Part shown: in pieces, positions 33,068 through 42,512 of the stretch
Layout: each line of letters begins with the position of its first letter
How positions within the stretch are numbered: position 1 is the first letter of the stretch
Assembly: GCA_963666935.1 (NCBI GenBank)
Contig: OY762936.1
Location: 1 to 64,000 of the forward strand
DNA from: G963666935 sp963666935
Lineage (GTDB): Bacteria; Bacillota; Clostridia; Christensenellales; CAG-138
Length of the DNA stretch: 64,000 nt
Direction of reading: 5' to 3'
Program-made: the position numbers and the translations under genes
Notes under the pieces: generated by a model
Seen by the model: only the letters and a program-made list of their open reading frames with translations
Told to the model about the DNA's origin: nothing
The model's database searches: none

Positions 33068-34450
33068 TCAAGGCTCCTGTGGCAGGCGGATGGTGATCGT
33101 CGTTCCCTTGCCGGGTTTGCTTTGGGCAGCAATGCTTCCTCCATGCAAATTCACAATCGTCTGCGCGATGGCAAGTCCGAGTCCGGCACCGCCTGTCTCC
33201 CTTCCCCGCGCACTGTCGGCCCGATAAAATCTTTCAAATATGCCCTCTATTTTTTCTTCTGAAATGCCTACGCCAGAATCCTGCGCGGATATCTGAACCT
33301 CGCCCGCATGCGCTTTTGCTGATACGATAATCCTGTAATGGTTCGGATCATATTTGATGCTGTTATCTATTATCGCCCGCAGTACCTGCTTAATCAAGCT
33401 GCGGTCGGCCTCCACCAAGATGGGTTCCTGTAATTCTTTAATGAACTTCTGATCCGGAACAATGAGCTGATATTCTGAAAAAATCTCTTCTATAAGCTCC
33501 GACAAAGAAAACCTCTCTTTTTTAATATTGAGTTTCCCCGTATCGCTTCTCGCAAGGAACAGCAACCGCTCAACCATATCTCCCATATCCTCTGTTTCAT
33601 TTTTAATGGCTTCTATCGCCTCTCCCAACACGGTCCTATCCTCTTTCCCCCATCTGTCAACAAGGTCAATATATCCCCGGATCACGGCAATCGGCGTTCG
33701 CAGCTCATGGGAGGCATCTGAGACAAAGCTGTTCTGCTTTTCAAACGACAACCGGAGCCTTTCAATCATTTCATTAAAGGTTTTTGCCAGGCGATCCAAT
33801 TCGTCATCATTCCCACGCAGTTCTATTTTCCTGTTCAGATCGCTGATGCTGATTTCCTTGGCCGTGGTGGTTATTTTATCAATAGGGCGGAGCATCCTTT
33901 TGCTAATTATAAAGCCAATCAGGAGCGAAACGACAATTCCAACTGCATCGGCAACCAAGCTCGCAAAAGCCGCAACACGAAGAAACGAATATTCTGATAC
34001 CAGATTCTTAGTAACCTGCAAATAGGCTTTTGTCTGCCCTTCGATTTTCACTTGTTCGTTGACGACCGCAAATCTTGAATCACCCAATTCTACAACGCGG
34101 GCTGTGCCGCAACGTTCAGTAATTCCAATATTTACATTACCGACATTGCCGGAAGAGCTGACGATTTGTCCGCTCTGGTCGGCGATACTGATGCTGATTT
34201 GAGAATCTGCAACCGCTTCACTCAACAATTCCGGATCTATCAGTCTGCCCTGCTCATGAAACGTATCAATGATGTTGGCCATTGTAATGGATGCGCTGTT
34301 TTGGATCTGGGAAATCGCCTGCTCTGTCAGGTAGTATTTGATACCCCATACAATGCTGACGCTCAGCGCGATAAGGACGATCGAAAACATCGCCGCATAT
34401 GAAAACGTCAGCTTCCACGAAATCTTTTTGAATCTGTTTACTGTTTTCAT
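33068..34450 (-). CDS. Sensor histidine kinase
   Basis: The 460-residue kinase has spans at about residues 18-36 and 160-182 enclosing an extracellular sensor. A HAMP region follows (RMLRPIDKITTTAKEISISD). The DHp helix carries His248 in SDASHELRTPIAVIRGY. The ATPase has VLRAIIDNSIKYDPNH, AQDSGVGISEEKI and GGAGLGLAIAQ. It is ten bases behind its regulator gene. It resembles ArlS/CusS-type kinases of Gram-positives that respond to envelope conditions. Unlike the element kinases it has a long DHp linker and its own partner, so cross-talk is unlikely. Confidence 0.92.
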   Translation of the reverse strand: MKTVNRFKKISWKLTFSYAAMFSIVLIALSVSIVWGIKYYLTEQAISQIQNSASITMANIIDTFHEQGRLIDPELLSEAVADSQISISIADQSGQIVSSSGNVGNVNIGITERCGTARVVELGDSRFAVVNEQVKIEGQTKAYLQVTKNLVSEYSFLRVAAFASLVADAVGIVVSLLIGFIISKRMLRPIDKITTTAKEISISDLNRKIELRGNDDELDRLAKTFNEMIERLRLSFEKQNSFVSDASHELRTPIAVIRGYIDLVDRWGKEDRTVLGEAIEAIKNETEDMGDMVERLLFLARSDTGKLNIKKERFSLSELIEEIFSEYQLIVPDQKFIKELQEPILVEADRSLIKQVLRAIIDNSIKYDPNHYRIIVSAKAHAGEVQISAQDSGVGISEEKIEGIFERFYRADSARGRETGGAGLGLAIAQTIVNLHGGSIAAQSKPGKGTTITIRLPQEP

Positions 34451-34460
34451 CCCGGATGCC

Positions 34461-35144
34461 TCATTCCTTAATTGAATAGCCGACCCCGCGGATTGTCACA
34501 ATCAACTTTTTCTCATGTGGTTTGTCTATTTTATTGCGCAGATAATTAATATAAACATCGACGATATTGGTTTCACCCATATAATCGAATCCCCAGACAT
34601 TTTCGAGTATCTGGTTCCGGGTCAGCACAATGCCCTTATTCTTCATGAGGTACAGCAATAAATCAAACTCTAGCTTGGTGAGTTCGACCTCTGTATTGGC
34701 TCGCTGGACGGCATGCCGGGCCTGATCCAACTTTAATTCCCCTGCGCTCAGTATATCTTGCAAACCTTCTTCTTTCACCTTACGAAGTGCGGTTCGGATT
34801 CTTGCCAGCAACTCTTCAATTGCAAACGGCTTGGTCATATAATCGTCCGCGCCGATATCCAGCCCCATTACCACGTCGGTGGTATCATCCTTCGCGGTCA
34901 GCATGATAATGGGAACATCACTTTTCTGCCGAATTCTTCTGCAGATCTCGACCCCATTAAGGCCGGGCAGCAGAATATCGAGCAATATCAAATCATAATC
35001 GGATGCAAGTGCATTCTCCAGACCATTCCATCCGTTATGCTCGCAATGGACGCTGTAGCCTTCGTGTGTCAGCTCCAGCTCCACAAAACGGGCAATCTTC
35101 TTTTCATCTTCAATGATCAGTATTTTCTTCTTCTCCATGTCCAT
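34461..35144 (-). CDS. OmpR-family response regulator
   Basis: The 227-residue protein has a receiver domain (IIEDEKKIARFVELEL, Asp56 in LLDILLPGLNG, conserved Lys in YMTKPFAIEELLARI) and a winged-helix output domain (EVELTKLEFDLLLYLMKNKG, GETNIVDVYINYLRNKIDKP). It resembles ArlR/CiaR regulators. A second ATG two codons downstream is equally possible. It starts the regulator-kinase-PAP2-COG2426 run on the minus strand. 35,145-35,257 contains no gene and should hold its promoter. Confidence 0.93.
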   Translation of the reverse strand: MDMEKKKILIIEDEKKIARFVELELTHEGYSVHCEHNGWNGLENALASDYDLILLDILLPGLNGVEICRRIRQKSDVPIIMLTAKDDTTDVVMGLDIGADDYMTKPFAIEELLARIRTALRKVKEEGLQDILSAGELKLDQARHAVQRANTEVELTKLEFDLLLYLMKNKGIVLTRNQILENVWGFDYMGETNIVDVYINYLRNKIDKPHEKKLIVTIRGVGYSIKE

Positions 35145-35257
35145 GCCTTTTTCCCCCCACGCAATAATAGCATTTTACCTAAATGCAAGGCCCGTAAAGC
35201 ACGGTTTGGCAGTCACTATACTTTGATATTATCCCGTTACATGCCGGTGGTACTATG

Positions 35258-36034
35258 CTAATCCGCGACCTCAACGCCCGTAGCTTTTTCCACCGTCGTA
35301 TTGAGCGGCTGATACCCGGCATTATGCAGCTCAATATTGAAAATCAGCCCATTTGCCGAGGTTCCGTATAGTCCGTTCGGATTTCCATAATAATGTCCCG
35401 GCTGATCTAGCAGGTTGTCAAAATGAATGGTTTTCGTCTCGTCTGCCGCCAAAGTGAACCCACTCAGCTTCATGTAGTATGATTCCACCGTGCCATCCGC
35501 CTTGTCGGTGATCGTATAGAAAATATCGAAGTTGTCCAGCGTGGAAGTGCCCGTATTTTTAAGGGTCATCTCCAGATGGTCGGCTGTTGCGTTATCCTCC
35601 ACGCGTACATCCTGAAAGCTTATCGGAAGCGGCGTCGTGCTCGTTTCATTGATTGGGTTGACCCCGGTTGTCGGCTGCTGGTCCTGCACATCGTTTTGTC
35701 CGTCGCCGTCCGTATCGGCCGCGTACGGATTTGTCCCATAGGTTTTTTCGATGTCATCGGGAATACCATCGCCATCCGCGTCCGGTCCGGCCACCGTACC
35801 TGCCGTCGCTGACGGTTGCACACTGGGCTGTTGGGAGCTGCTCACCGCAGAGGCTCGCGTATCTGGGCTGTTGTTGCCCGCAGCGGGAGATGGAGCCCCA
35901 GATTGCTGTGTACTGCCGGTATTTGGCACTGCTGACTGAGCACCCGATTGCTGTGAGCATCCGGCCATCAGTGCCATTCCAAACGCTAAAACGATAGCTA
36001 TGGCCAACACCCTGTTCATTTTCTCTTTATTCAT
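35258..36034 (-). CDS. Lipoprotein with thrombospondin-3-like calcium repeats
   Basis: The ATG at 36,034 follows GGAG. The signal ends MALMAGCSQQ, with the lipidated cysteine near residue 25. A long Ser/Pro/Gln/Ala-rich spacer follows. Next are two Asp-rich calcium-binding repeats, DADGDGIPDDIEKTYGTNPY and ADTDGDGQNDVQDQQP, and a C-terminal beta domain (DHLEMTLKNTGTSTLDNFDI). It is the last gene of the ABC-exporter operon. Likely surface-exposed; it could be a binding partner or a structural anchor for the NEW3 protein and exporter. Confidence 0.85.
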   Translation of the reverse strand: MNKEKMNRVLAIAIVLAFGMALMAGCSQQSGAQSAVPNTGSTQQSGAPSPAAGNNSPDTRASAVSSSQQPSVQPSATAGTVAGPDADGDGIPDDIEKTYGTNPYAADTDGDGQNDVQDQQPTTGVNPINETSTTPLPISFQDVRVEDNATADHLEMTLKNTGTSTLDNFDIFYTITDKADGTVESYYMKLSGFTLAADETKTIHFDNLLDQPGHYYGNPNGLYGTSANGLIFNIELHNAGYQPLNTTVEKATGVEVAD

Positions 36035-36051
36035 TATTTTAATCTCCATTT

Positions 36052-37020
36052 CTAATCTTGATATATATCTTCACGCCGCAGGAAAACCATATAAGCGATC
36101 AGCCATAGGATGATGGTGGGTGCGATGAGCCCGACGAGGTTCACCCACTTAAGCCCCAGTACCTGCATCGGCGTATTGCTTTCAAAGCCGGGTTTTACGT
36201 TTAGCAGCGCAAAGCTGACCCTTTCGTAGTGCTTGGTGGGCGACAGTTCCTCAATGCTATCCCGCAATGTCTCATAAAACCGGAACTGCGAAAGCACCTG
36301 CTGCTCCTGTTGCTTCGTCATGCCCATCTGCGCGAAGAACCCGCCCGGGAGCTGATTGTCCATATCCATCGTGTCCCCGATCTGCGGGAATGCAAACGCG
36401 AGCACAAGCCATATGACGATCGTCAGCAACAGCGCCTTTTTGCCGTTTTCGATGAACACGGCGCATGCGATGCCCAGCACCAAAAAGAACGTCATGAACA
36501 AAAGCGACATCAGGAAAAACAGCAGCATGCGAACGACTTCCGCACCGGAGAGCGCCACGCTTCCGATCAGCCCAATCGCGACAAAGGTGATTATGGCACA
36601 CAGTACTGTAATCATAAAGAGTATCGCAAGATTACCCAACAGCTTTCCGCTTAGAAAACCATCCCGGAATACTCCTTTGGACAGGATCAGCCGCAGCGTG
36701 CCATTCTTCCGTTCGGACGCAACGGCGTGGTTGCCCAGCATCATCGCAAGCAGGGCGCCCAACATGCCAATGTAATTGACAAAACTCTTGGATGCCGCGA
36801 TCGGGTTTAAATTCGGCATCGCCGGGAACTCTGTCTTCCCGAGTGATTTTAAAAACGCAACCGAGCTGTTATATTCGTCAACAGCTACTCGCACCTGATA
36901 TGCGCCGAGTATAATAGAAACTACTGTGAGCGCCAACAGCATGATCAGGATGATAATGAAGAGCTTATTCTTAAGCGCATCCGTGATTTCTTTTTTTGCA
37001 ATCGTCAGTATTGCATTCAA
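36052..37020 (-). CDS. ABC-2 exporter membrane subunit
   Basis: The 322-residue protein has an N-terminal span (FIIILIMLLALTVVSIILGA), a large extracellular loop of about 60 residues, and five further spans. It contains the family pattern ASERKNGTLRLILSKGVFRD GFLSGKLLG split as read here, typical of ABC-2 permeases. It is paralogous to 37,836-38,762, so the exporter is a heterodimer. It is encoded directly after the NEW3 gene. Substrate unknown; such sets with surface proteins are often linked to polysaccharide or peptide handling. Confidence 0.88.
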   Translation of the reverse strand: MNAILTIAKKEITDALKNKLFIIILIMLLALTVVSIILGAYQVRVAVDEYNSSVAFLKSLGKTEFPAMPNLNPIAASKSFVNYIGMLGALLAMMLGNHAVASERKNGTLRLILSKGVFRDGFLSGKLLGNLAILFMITVLCAIITFVAIGLIGSVALSGAEVVRMLLFFLMSLLFMTFFLVLGIACAVFIENGKKALLLTIVIWLVLAFAFPQIGDTMDMDNQLPGGFFAQMGMTKQQEQQVLSQFRFYETLRDSIEELSPTKHYERVSFALLNVKPGFESNTPMQVLGLKWVNLVGLIAPTIILWLIAYMVFLRREDIYQD

Positions 37021-37025
37021 CTGCC

Positions 37026-37839
37026 TTACCTCCTTCCGTGTTTACGGAAATAGATGAGCGTGGCAAAACCTACAGCCACAACGCACCCGATGATAATCAG
37101 CGCAAAGTTCACATTTGCCGTTACCTTTACGGGGATGGTAAGCGTCTGACTTTGTACCTCTGCGTTGCCCGCGCTAATACCGATTTCCGCATTACCCGAG
37201 CCTTGCGTCGCGGGTATCATCATGCCGACCCGAAACGCGCCGCTCTCTCCCGGCGACAGCGACAGCTTTTCCGGCGTAACGCTTTCCACCACCCATTTGT
37301 AGGGAAGATCTGCCGTGATGCCGATGCCTTCCAATGCCTTGTTCCCCATATTTGCAACGGCAATGTCAAAGCTTATGTTTTTCCCCGTTCAGTGATTCAA
37401 GCTGTTTGATTTCACTGACGATCGCGATTGCATAATCGTTGTTGATCGTGATTTGCGCCGGAAGTGATACCTGATTTCCATCATCCCGAGTACATAATAC
37501 CGAGAAATCATAGCGGTTCTGCGTTGGATTAGTCGGTGTCTCTAACTGCAGCAGAACCACCGTGCTGTCGGATGCCGCAATATCGACCGTATCTGCCGCC
37601 GTGCCATCGACAGTGAAGTATGAATGGAACTCATTGCTCAGGCCCTCCAATGCAAGGGTATAACTGTGATTGCCGAGGTCGCTGTTGTATAAGGCAATCC
37701 TGAAGGTGCTCGTTCTACCCGGCGCAACCAACGCGTCAAAAGACATGGATTGTGATACGTTTGCAGCCATTGCAGCAGCCGGGATCAGACAAGCCATAAT
37801 TGCCACGATCAGAAAGGCCGCGGTTCGTCTCGTACTCAT
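37026..37839 (-). pseudogene. NEW3-domain membrane-anchored surface protein, frameshifted
   Basis: Two overlapping frames belong to one gene. From 37,839: signal peptide (MSTRRTAAFLIVAIMACLIP) and a beta-sandwich domain (LVAPGRTSTFRIALYNSDLG). The reading then breaks in an A run near 37,376, where one extra A changes the frame. The remainder (ISFDIAVANMGNKALEGIGI, LSLSPGESGAFRVGMMIPAT) is a NEW3-type domain ending in a membrane anchor (FALIIIGCVVAVGFATLIYF) and RKHGRR. The start overlaps the permease stop by four bases. Removing one base restores a protein of about 270 residues, so an assembly error is possible. Confidence 0.75.
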
Positions 37840-38762
37840 AATACTGCCTCTTTTTGCACGGCCCTATATGAGATAAACAGCATCGCCATACCCGGAGCCA
37901 GCATGTTAATTAGCGTAAGCGCCCTGAGCAATAGTATCTGTAATACGCCCATCGTTGCCGTTTCATCCACGGCCTGGAGCAGATCCTTGCCAATATTCTG
38001 AAACTGAACCGCCGGCGAGAATGCTTCGATTGCCTTGGACGCCACCGTATCGGAAGGAATTTGTGTCACGGTCTTCGCCGTCGAATTGAGTGCATATGCG
38101 AAGTTCCGCTGCGTGTCCGCAAGCTGTGGTATCACAAAACTCACAAGCATCCACACGATCATCATCGTGATGAAGGCGAAGGCCTTGTTCCTCATCTTGA
38201 TGGACACATACAGCGAAGCGATATAAAAGCTCATTAAGTACAGAAATCCCAGCCCGATGAAAGTAAACAGGCGGCCAAGCTCGTTCAGGTTGGGCATTAG
38301 TCCCGTCACTGCGGCAAACAGCACCGTATTGAATAAGAACGTAATGCCTAGCAGCAATCCGATTACACCCGCACCTCCAAGCAGCTTTCCCGAAAGCAGC
38401 TGATCGCGGTACAAAGGCCGGGTCAGCAACAATGACAGCGTACCGTCTTCACGCTCACCGCTGAAGGTGTCAAAACCGAGAAACACAGCCAACACCGCGC
38501 CGATCATGCTGATGTACTGGATGATGTTTTTCAGGATTGCCAGCGACGCAACCGCAGGCGAAGGTGGCAGCGACGTTGCACCCTGCGACTGAAGCAGCGC
38601 AACAATGTCCTGATATGCTTTCATTTCGGCGTTCCTCGTACTGGAACCAATGAACACAGATATCACGGAAAGCAACAGAAAAAGTACCGTAATGATCACA
38701 AATACCCTATCACGGAAAGCGGTTGTGATGCTGTACCTCGCAACGATAAGGATCTGCCTCAT
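37836..38762 (-). CDS. ABC-2 exporter membrane subunit
   Basis: A 308-residue permease with six spans, an extracellular loop after the first span, and the ABC-2 pattern FSGEREDGTLSLLLTRPLYR DQLLSGKLLGG split as read here. It overlaps the ATPase gene by four bases and the NEW3 gene by four, so the three are translationally coupled. Paralogue of 36,052-37,020. Confidence 0.88.
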   Translation of the reverse strand: MRQILIVARYSITTAFRDRVFVIITVLFLLLSVISVFIGSSTRNAEMKAYQDIVALLQSQGATSLPPSPAVASLAILKNIIQYISMIGAVLAVFLGFDTFSGEREDGTLSLLLTRPLYRDQLLSGKLLGGAGVIGLLLGITFLFNTVLFAAVTGLMPNLNELGRLFTFIGLGFLYLMSFYIASLYVSIKMRNKAFAFITMMIVWMLVSFVIPQLADTQRNFAYALNSTAKTVTQIPSDTVASKAIEAFSPAVQFQNIGKDLLQAVDETATMGVLQILLLRALTLINMLAPGMAMLFISYRAVQKEAVL

Positions 38763-39484
38763 GCGGGCTGGCCCCCCTCAATCTCAAAGTAGATTTCCTC
38801 GAGGGACTTTGCGCTGCCAAAATCCTCCTCAAGGCTGGCGATTGAGCCGGAAAACAGCAGCTTTCCCTTGCTGATAATGCCGATATCCGTGCATATTTTG
38901 GTTACCTCGGACAAGAGATGTGTGTTCATGAAAATCGTTGTACCCATCTCTTCGTTTATAACCTTCAAGATATCGCGCATATCCCTTGTGCCCTGCGGGT
39001 CAAGCCCGGATGTCGGCTCGTCCAGAAACAGGATCTTCGGCTTGTGCAGCAACGCTTGCGCGATGCCAATTCTTTGCCGCATCCCTTTTGAAAAGGTTTT
39101 TACCTTTTTATCCTTCCACAGTGAAAACCTCAGCAGCTTAAGGACCTCGTTGATACGGTCGTCAATTAGGTCAACGCCGGACAGCATGCCGAAAAACCGA
39201 AGGTTTTCAGCGGCAGTCAAGTCGCCGTACAGCATCACGTTTTCAGGCAGATAGCCCAGAAGCCCGCGAACCTTCAGGTTGTCATGGACGATATCATAGC
39301 CCGTGATGCTCGCACTTCCCTCCGTCGGCAGTATTAACGTCGTCAGCATGGAGAGCGTAGTGGTTTTCCCCGCCCCGTTATGCCCCAGGAAACCGAATAT
39401 CGCACCTTCCCTTACAACGAGATTCAGATGATCCACGGCAATAAAATCTCCATATTTTTTGGTCAGATTCTTAATTTCGAGCAT
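38759..39484 (-). CDS. ABC exporter ATP-binding protein
   Basis: The ATG at 39,484 lies six bases after GAGGTG; a GTG nine bases upstream is part of that site. The 241 residues show Walker A GHNGAGKTT, Q-loop GYLPENVMLYGDLTAAENLR, signature FSKGMRQRIGIAQALL, Walker B ILFLDEPTSGLDPQGTRD and the switch His in NTHLLSE. It powers the two ABC-2 subunits encoded downstream. First gene of a five-gene minus-strand operon; its promoter should lie in 39,485-39,688. Confidence 0.92.
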   Translation of the reverse strand: MLEIKNLTKKYGDFIAVDHLNLVVREGAIFGFLGHNGAGKTTTLSMLTTLILPTEGSASITGYDIVHDNLKVRGLLGYLPENVMLYGDLTAAENLRFFGMLSGVDLIDDRINEVLKLLRFSLWKDKKVKTFSKGMRQRIGIAQALLHKPKILFLDEPTSGLDPQGTRDMRDILKVINEEMGTTIFMNTHLLSEVTKICTDIGIISKGKLLFSGSIASLEEDFGSAKSLEEIYFEIEGGQPA

Positions 39485-39688
39485 TTCAATCACCTCGTTT
39501 TGCTATATACTGATTATGCGGCGCTTTTTTTAGATCGTCATTAGCCGGAAGTTAATAACTCATTAGAATACGTTATCCTAATTGCTTTGTATTTAAAAAT
39601 CGTATCTGCCATTGGGCTATGGAAGAAACATTTAAAGACAAAAGCACGGATTGCTCCGCGCTCAGATCTTCGTTCCGTTGCTTCATTC

Positions 39689-40834
39689 CTACTGAATCGG
39701 GACCGTTTGGTCATCGGCTAAATAAATAATATCGCTGACAGCCCGTCCCCCATTATAGGGCTGATTCACGAATTGGCCCATATAAACCATCTCCGAAGTT
39801 TGGCCTCCGTCAAGATTAAACGCCGCCTTGCATCCAAGGTCATAGAAAAGTTGCGACAAGTCGGTCAAAGTAATCCCTTGTGAATAACTACTCTGCCTTC
39901 CGTCCACGACCACAAAGCAATAATGTCCGGGTTCATAATAACCGATTGCCGTTCTCGGGTTCCGTTTTCCTAAAGAGGAATTAAACTCGGTCATTGGCTG
40001 CCCGTCATTCAACAGCATCGGTCCAAACGTCCAGATTTGATATGCCCCTTTACTCTGCGCCGCCGCCATATCAAATTCATCCGATAAAAAGGTCTCCATG
40101 GTTCCATCATCGTACATCACCAGGACATCCTTGTAATTTTGATCGCGATATAGCACTCCGTTGCGCAGTACTGGGCCCTTGTTGTACGAGCAGTAATCTC
40201 CGTTGATTGCAATGATTGCGTCATTGTTCTGCGCGATTGCCAGCGTGGTCTGCGCGCCGTTGTCAAATGAATCATGCCCAAACGCAGTCTTGAAATACTT
40301 CAGATCCGTCAAATATATATCTGTGACGTAATAGGTTAAATTGTCTTTGTGCACCATATTGACGGTAACGCTGACATGCGCGCTCCGATACGAACTGTCG
40401 GTTTGTATCACGTCGCCATTCGTAAATTTATCCGAGAACTTTGCGCCCCATGTAGTCGGGTCTATCGTAGGCTGCGGCGTCAATGCAGGCGTCGGCTTCG
40501 GGCTCGGCGCCGGCGTTGGACCGATAGTCGCCGCCGCCTTTGCCGTTGCCGTACTGCTGGGCAGAACGATCTCAATTCTGTCCGGCTGCGTCTGAGCCGC
40601 AGCCTGTATTATAAAGGCTACGAGAGCAAGCGCAACAGCACAGGCAGCTATAATGATACGCAGGCGCATGCCATGCCCTTTTGCCCCGCCTCTTTTTTTA
40701 TCCGGCTTTATTTTGCTTTCTTCTTTCGCACAGAACGCGGCTGTATACTGCTCATTTCCAGATTGAATGCAGCTGTCTTTGGAACTTTCTCCGGCTTTCC
40801 TGTTGCGTCCTGAATAAATACGGTATCTCCCCAT
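39689..40834 (-). CDS. Phosphodiester glycosidase family protein (NAGPA domain), copy 2
   Basis: The ATG at 40,834 is two bases after the small membrane protein gene and gives MGRYRIYSGRNRKAGESSKD. A basic cytoplasmic segment of about 55 residues precedes a signal anchor (MRLRIIIAACAVALALVAFI). A Pro/Thr-rich neck (PTPAPSPKPTPALTPQP) follows, then the NAGPA domain with AIINGDYCSYNKGPVLRNG-like signature, NPRTAIGYYEPGHYCFVVVD and AAFNLDGGQTSEMVYMG. The family removes GlcNAc from phosphodiesters or acts on wall glycans. Paralogue of 41,033-42,079. Acts outside the cell. Confidence 0.88.
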   Translation of the reverse strand: MGRYRIYSGRNRKAGESSKDSCIQSGNEQYTAAFCAKEESKIKPDKKRGGAKGHGMRLRIIIAACAVALALVAFIIQAAAQTQPDRIEIVLPSSTATAKAAATIGPTPAPSPKPTPALTPQPTIDPTTWGAKFSDKFTNGDVIQTDSSYRSAHVSVTVNMVHKDNLTYYVTDIYLTDLKYFKTAFGHDSFDNGAQTTLAIAQNNDAIIAINGDYCSYNKGPVLRNGVLYRDQNYKDVLVMYDDGTMETFLSDEFDMAAAQSKGAYQIWTFGPMLLNDGQPMTEFNSSLGKRNPRTAIGYYEPGHYCFVVVDGRQSSYSQGITLTDLSQLFYDLGCKAAFNLDGGQTSEMVYMGQFVNQPYNGGRAVSDIIYLADDQTVPIQ

Positions 40835-40836
40835 GC

Positions 40837-41022
40837 CTAATTCTTTCTGCTGTCTAGAGCGAAAATCACAGAAGCAACAGCCGTTGTGATACAAAAAATC
40901 AGCAACGTCACATGAAAAAACGGCTTGCCAAAAATCGTGGGGTTGAATTGATCCAGTATCAAAAACGTCAGCGTAACAAGGGAAAGGATTAAACAAACGT
41001 GAGGAAGAATTCTCTTGATCAT
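40837..41022 (-). CDS. Small two-span membrane protein
   Basis: The ATG at 41,022 follows a strong AAAGGAG. The 61-residue protein has two membrane spans, HVCLILSLVTLTFLILDQF and FFHVTLLIFCITTAVASVIF, and a short basic tail (ALDSRKN). It lies between two NAGPA genes, ten bases after the first and two before the second. No family recognised; it may be a partner of the glycosidases. Confidence 0.75.
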   Translation of the reverse strand: MIKRILPHVCLILSLVTLTFLILDQFNPTIFGKPFFHVTLLIFCITTAVASVIFALDSRKN

Positions 41023-41032
41023 GGGATCTCCT

Positions 41033-42079
41033 TTATTGATCAGCGATATACAGTATGTCCGTGGTGCTTCTTCCGCCGTCATACGGCCGGTTTATGACCT
41101 TGCCCATAAATACCATTTCCGATGACTGACCGCCGTCCAGATTGAACGCAACTTTGCAGCCCAGATCGCAGAAAAGCTGGGATATGTCGGTCAATGACAT
41201 GCCGTCCGAGTATCCGGGCTGCCTTCCATCCACCACGACAAAGCAATAGTGCCCGGGTTCATAATATCCAACAGCTGTTCTGGGATTGGCCCGAAGCAGC
41301 GTGCTGTTGAATTCTTTCATTGGCCGGCCGTCCTTCAGCAGCATTGGGCCAAACGTCCAAACCTGCCATGCGCCATTGGCCTCAATGGCACTCATATTAA
41401 GCTGGTCTGCCGAATAGGTCTGCATGCTGCCGTCGTAGTTCATCACCAATGCATCTGCATACAGTTCATCGCGGTAAAGCTTCCCGTTACGTATTACGGG
41501 TCCGCTGTTATCCACGCAATGGTCTCCGTTGATTGCAATGATCGCATCATTTTCACCGGCGACGACCTCCGTTAGTTCGCGCGCCCCCATCACATCCGGT
41601 TGCTTTGCAAACGCAGTCAAAAAATTTTTTATATCCACAACGTAGATGTCCGCAATGTAGTATATTGTGCTGCCTTTCTGCACCTTATTGATGGCTACAT
41701 TAATATTTGCGCTTTTGTATGAATTCCCTGTCTGTACCACTTCACCGCTCGTAAATTTATTCGTGAATTTTACACGCCACGATGACGGATCGGCTGACGG
41801 AATGGCATCGCTGGTATTTGTGGATGCGAATGCTTTGCTGGTTAATCCATCGACAGGAGCCGGCAGTTCAACCCCAGACCGTTGAGGATGAATGACATAG
41901 CTGACAATATAAAATGCCAGCATGATCAAGGCAACGATAAAAATGTCTGCCACAAAGGTTCGCACAAGGTGCATCCTTCGCCTGCGCTCTTTTTTCACTG
42001 CGCCGCTGCGCTCCTGTATATGATCTTCTGTTTGATGGCGCTGTCCGCTCAGCTGTCTGTCATAACGATGATAATCCAT
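41033..42079 (-). CDS. Phosphodiester glycosidase family protein (NAGPA domain), copy 1
   Basis: GGGAAG precedes the ATG. The 348 residues begin with a basic cytoplasmic part (RSGAVKKERRRRMHLVRTFV), then a membrane anchor (ADIFIVALIMLAFYIVSYVI) and a NAGPA domain: ENDAIIAINGDHCVDNSGPV, NPRTAVGYYEPGHYCFVVVD, KVAFNLDGGQSSEMVFMG. The GYYEPGHYCFVVVDGRQ block and the NLDGGQ motif are shared with copy 2, so the pair arose by duplication. Predicted extracellular hydrolase of wall or capsule phosphodiester links. First gene of a three-gene operon. Confidence 0.9.
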   Translation of the reverse strand: MDYHRYDRQLSGQRHQTEDHIQERSGAVKKERRRRMHLVRTFVADIFIVALIMLAFYIVSYVIHPQRSGVELPAPVDGLTSKAFASTNTSDAIPSADPSSWRVKFTNKFTSGEVVQTGNSYKSANINVAINKVQKGSTIYYIADIYVVDIKNFLTAFAKQPDVMGARELTEVVAGENDAIIAINGDHCVDNSGPVIRNGKLYRDELYADALVMNYDGSMQTYSADQLNMSAIEANGAWQVWTFGPMLLKDGRPMKEFNSTLLRANPRTAVGYYEPGHYCFVVVDGRQPGYSDGMSLTDISQLFCDLGCKVAFNLDGGQSSEMVFMGKVINRPYDGGRSTTDILYIADQ

Positions 42080-42512
42080 ACTTCCCTTTCCCGGTCAAGA
42101 CAATTATTTAAAACAAAACCTATTTCTATTAGTATTTCATCATAAGATCAGAAAACCACTATTAACAGGTTAAAATTGCATTAGAATATGAACTTCAATG
42201 GATATTGCAAACCGAAGAGATCATGCTACTGTGCAATTGATCTTCATTTAGGTTTTATGATATAGAAAGCGAGCATACACGAAGTGCATGCTCTCCCTGT
42301 TTGCTAATCAATACGGGAAAAGCAGTCTTAGGATCATAATTCAACGATGGTTTTTGCTAATCACTTGCGAATTTAAGGTTTTAATACCCGGCGAAAACCG
42401 CAGGATTCTGTGATACACCACGAAAAGTCTCCGTCCCAAAAATCCAGTAAAATAGGGTGTTCCACGTGCTTTTCACCATTGCGGGATACGCGACAAAATT
42501 GCATTGGCCCCT
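42080..42512. other. Intergenic without a gene
   Basis: No coding frame is convincing. It contains the promoter region of the NAGPA operon and a small stem (GAGCATACAC with GTGCATGCTC near 42,272-42,293). It ends at the tRNA-Arg(CCT) fragment. Confidence 0.4.
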
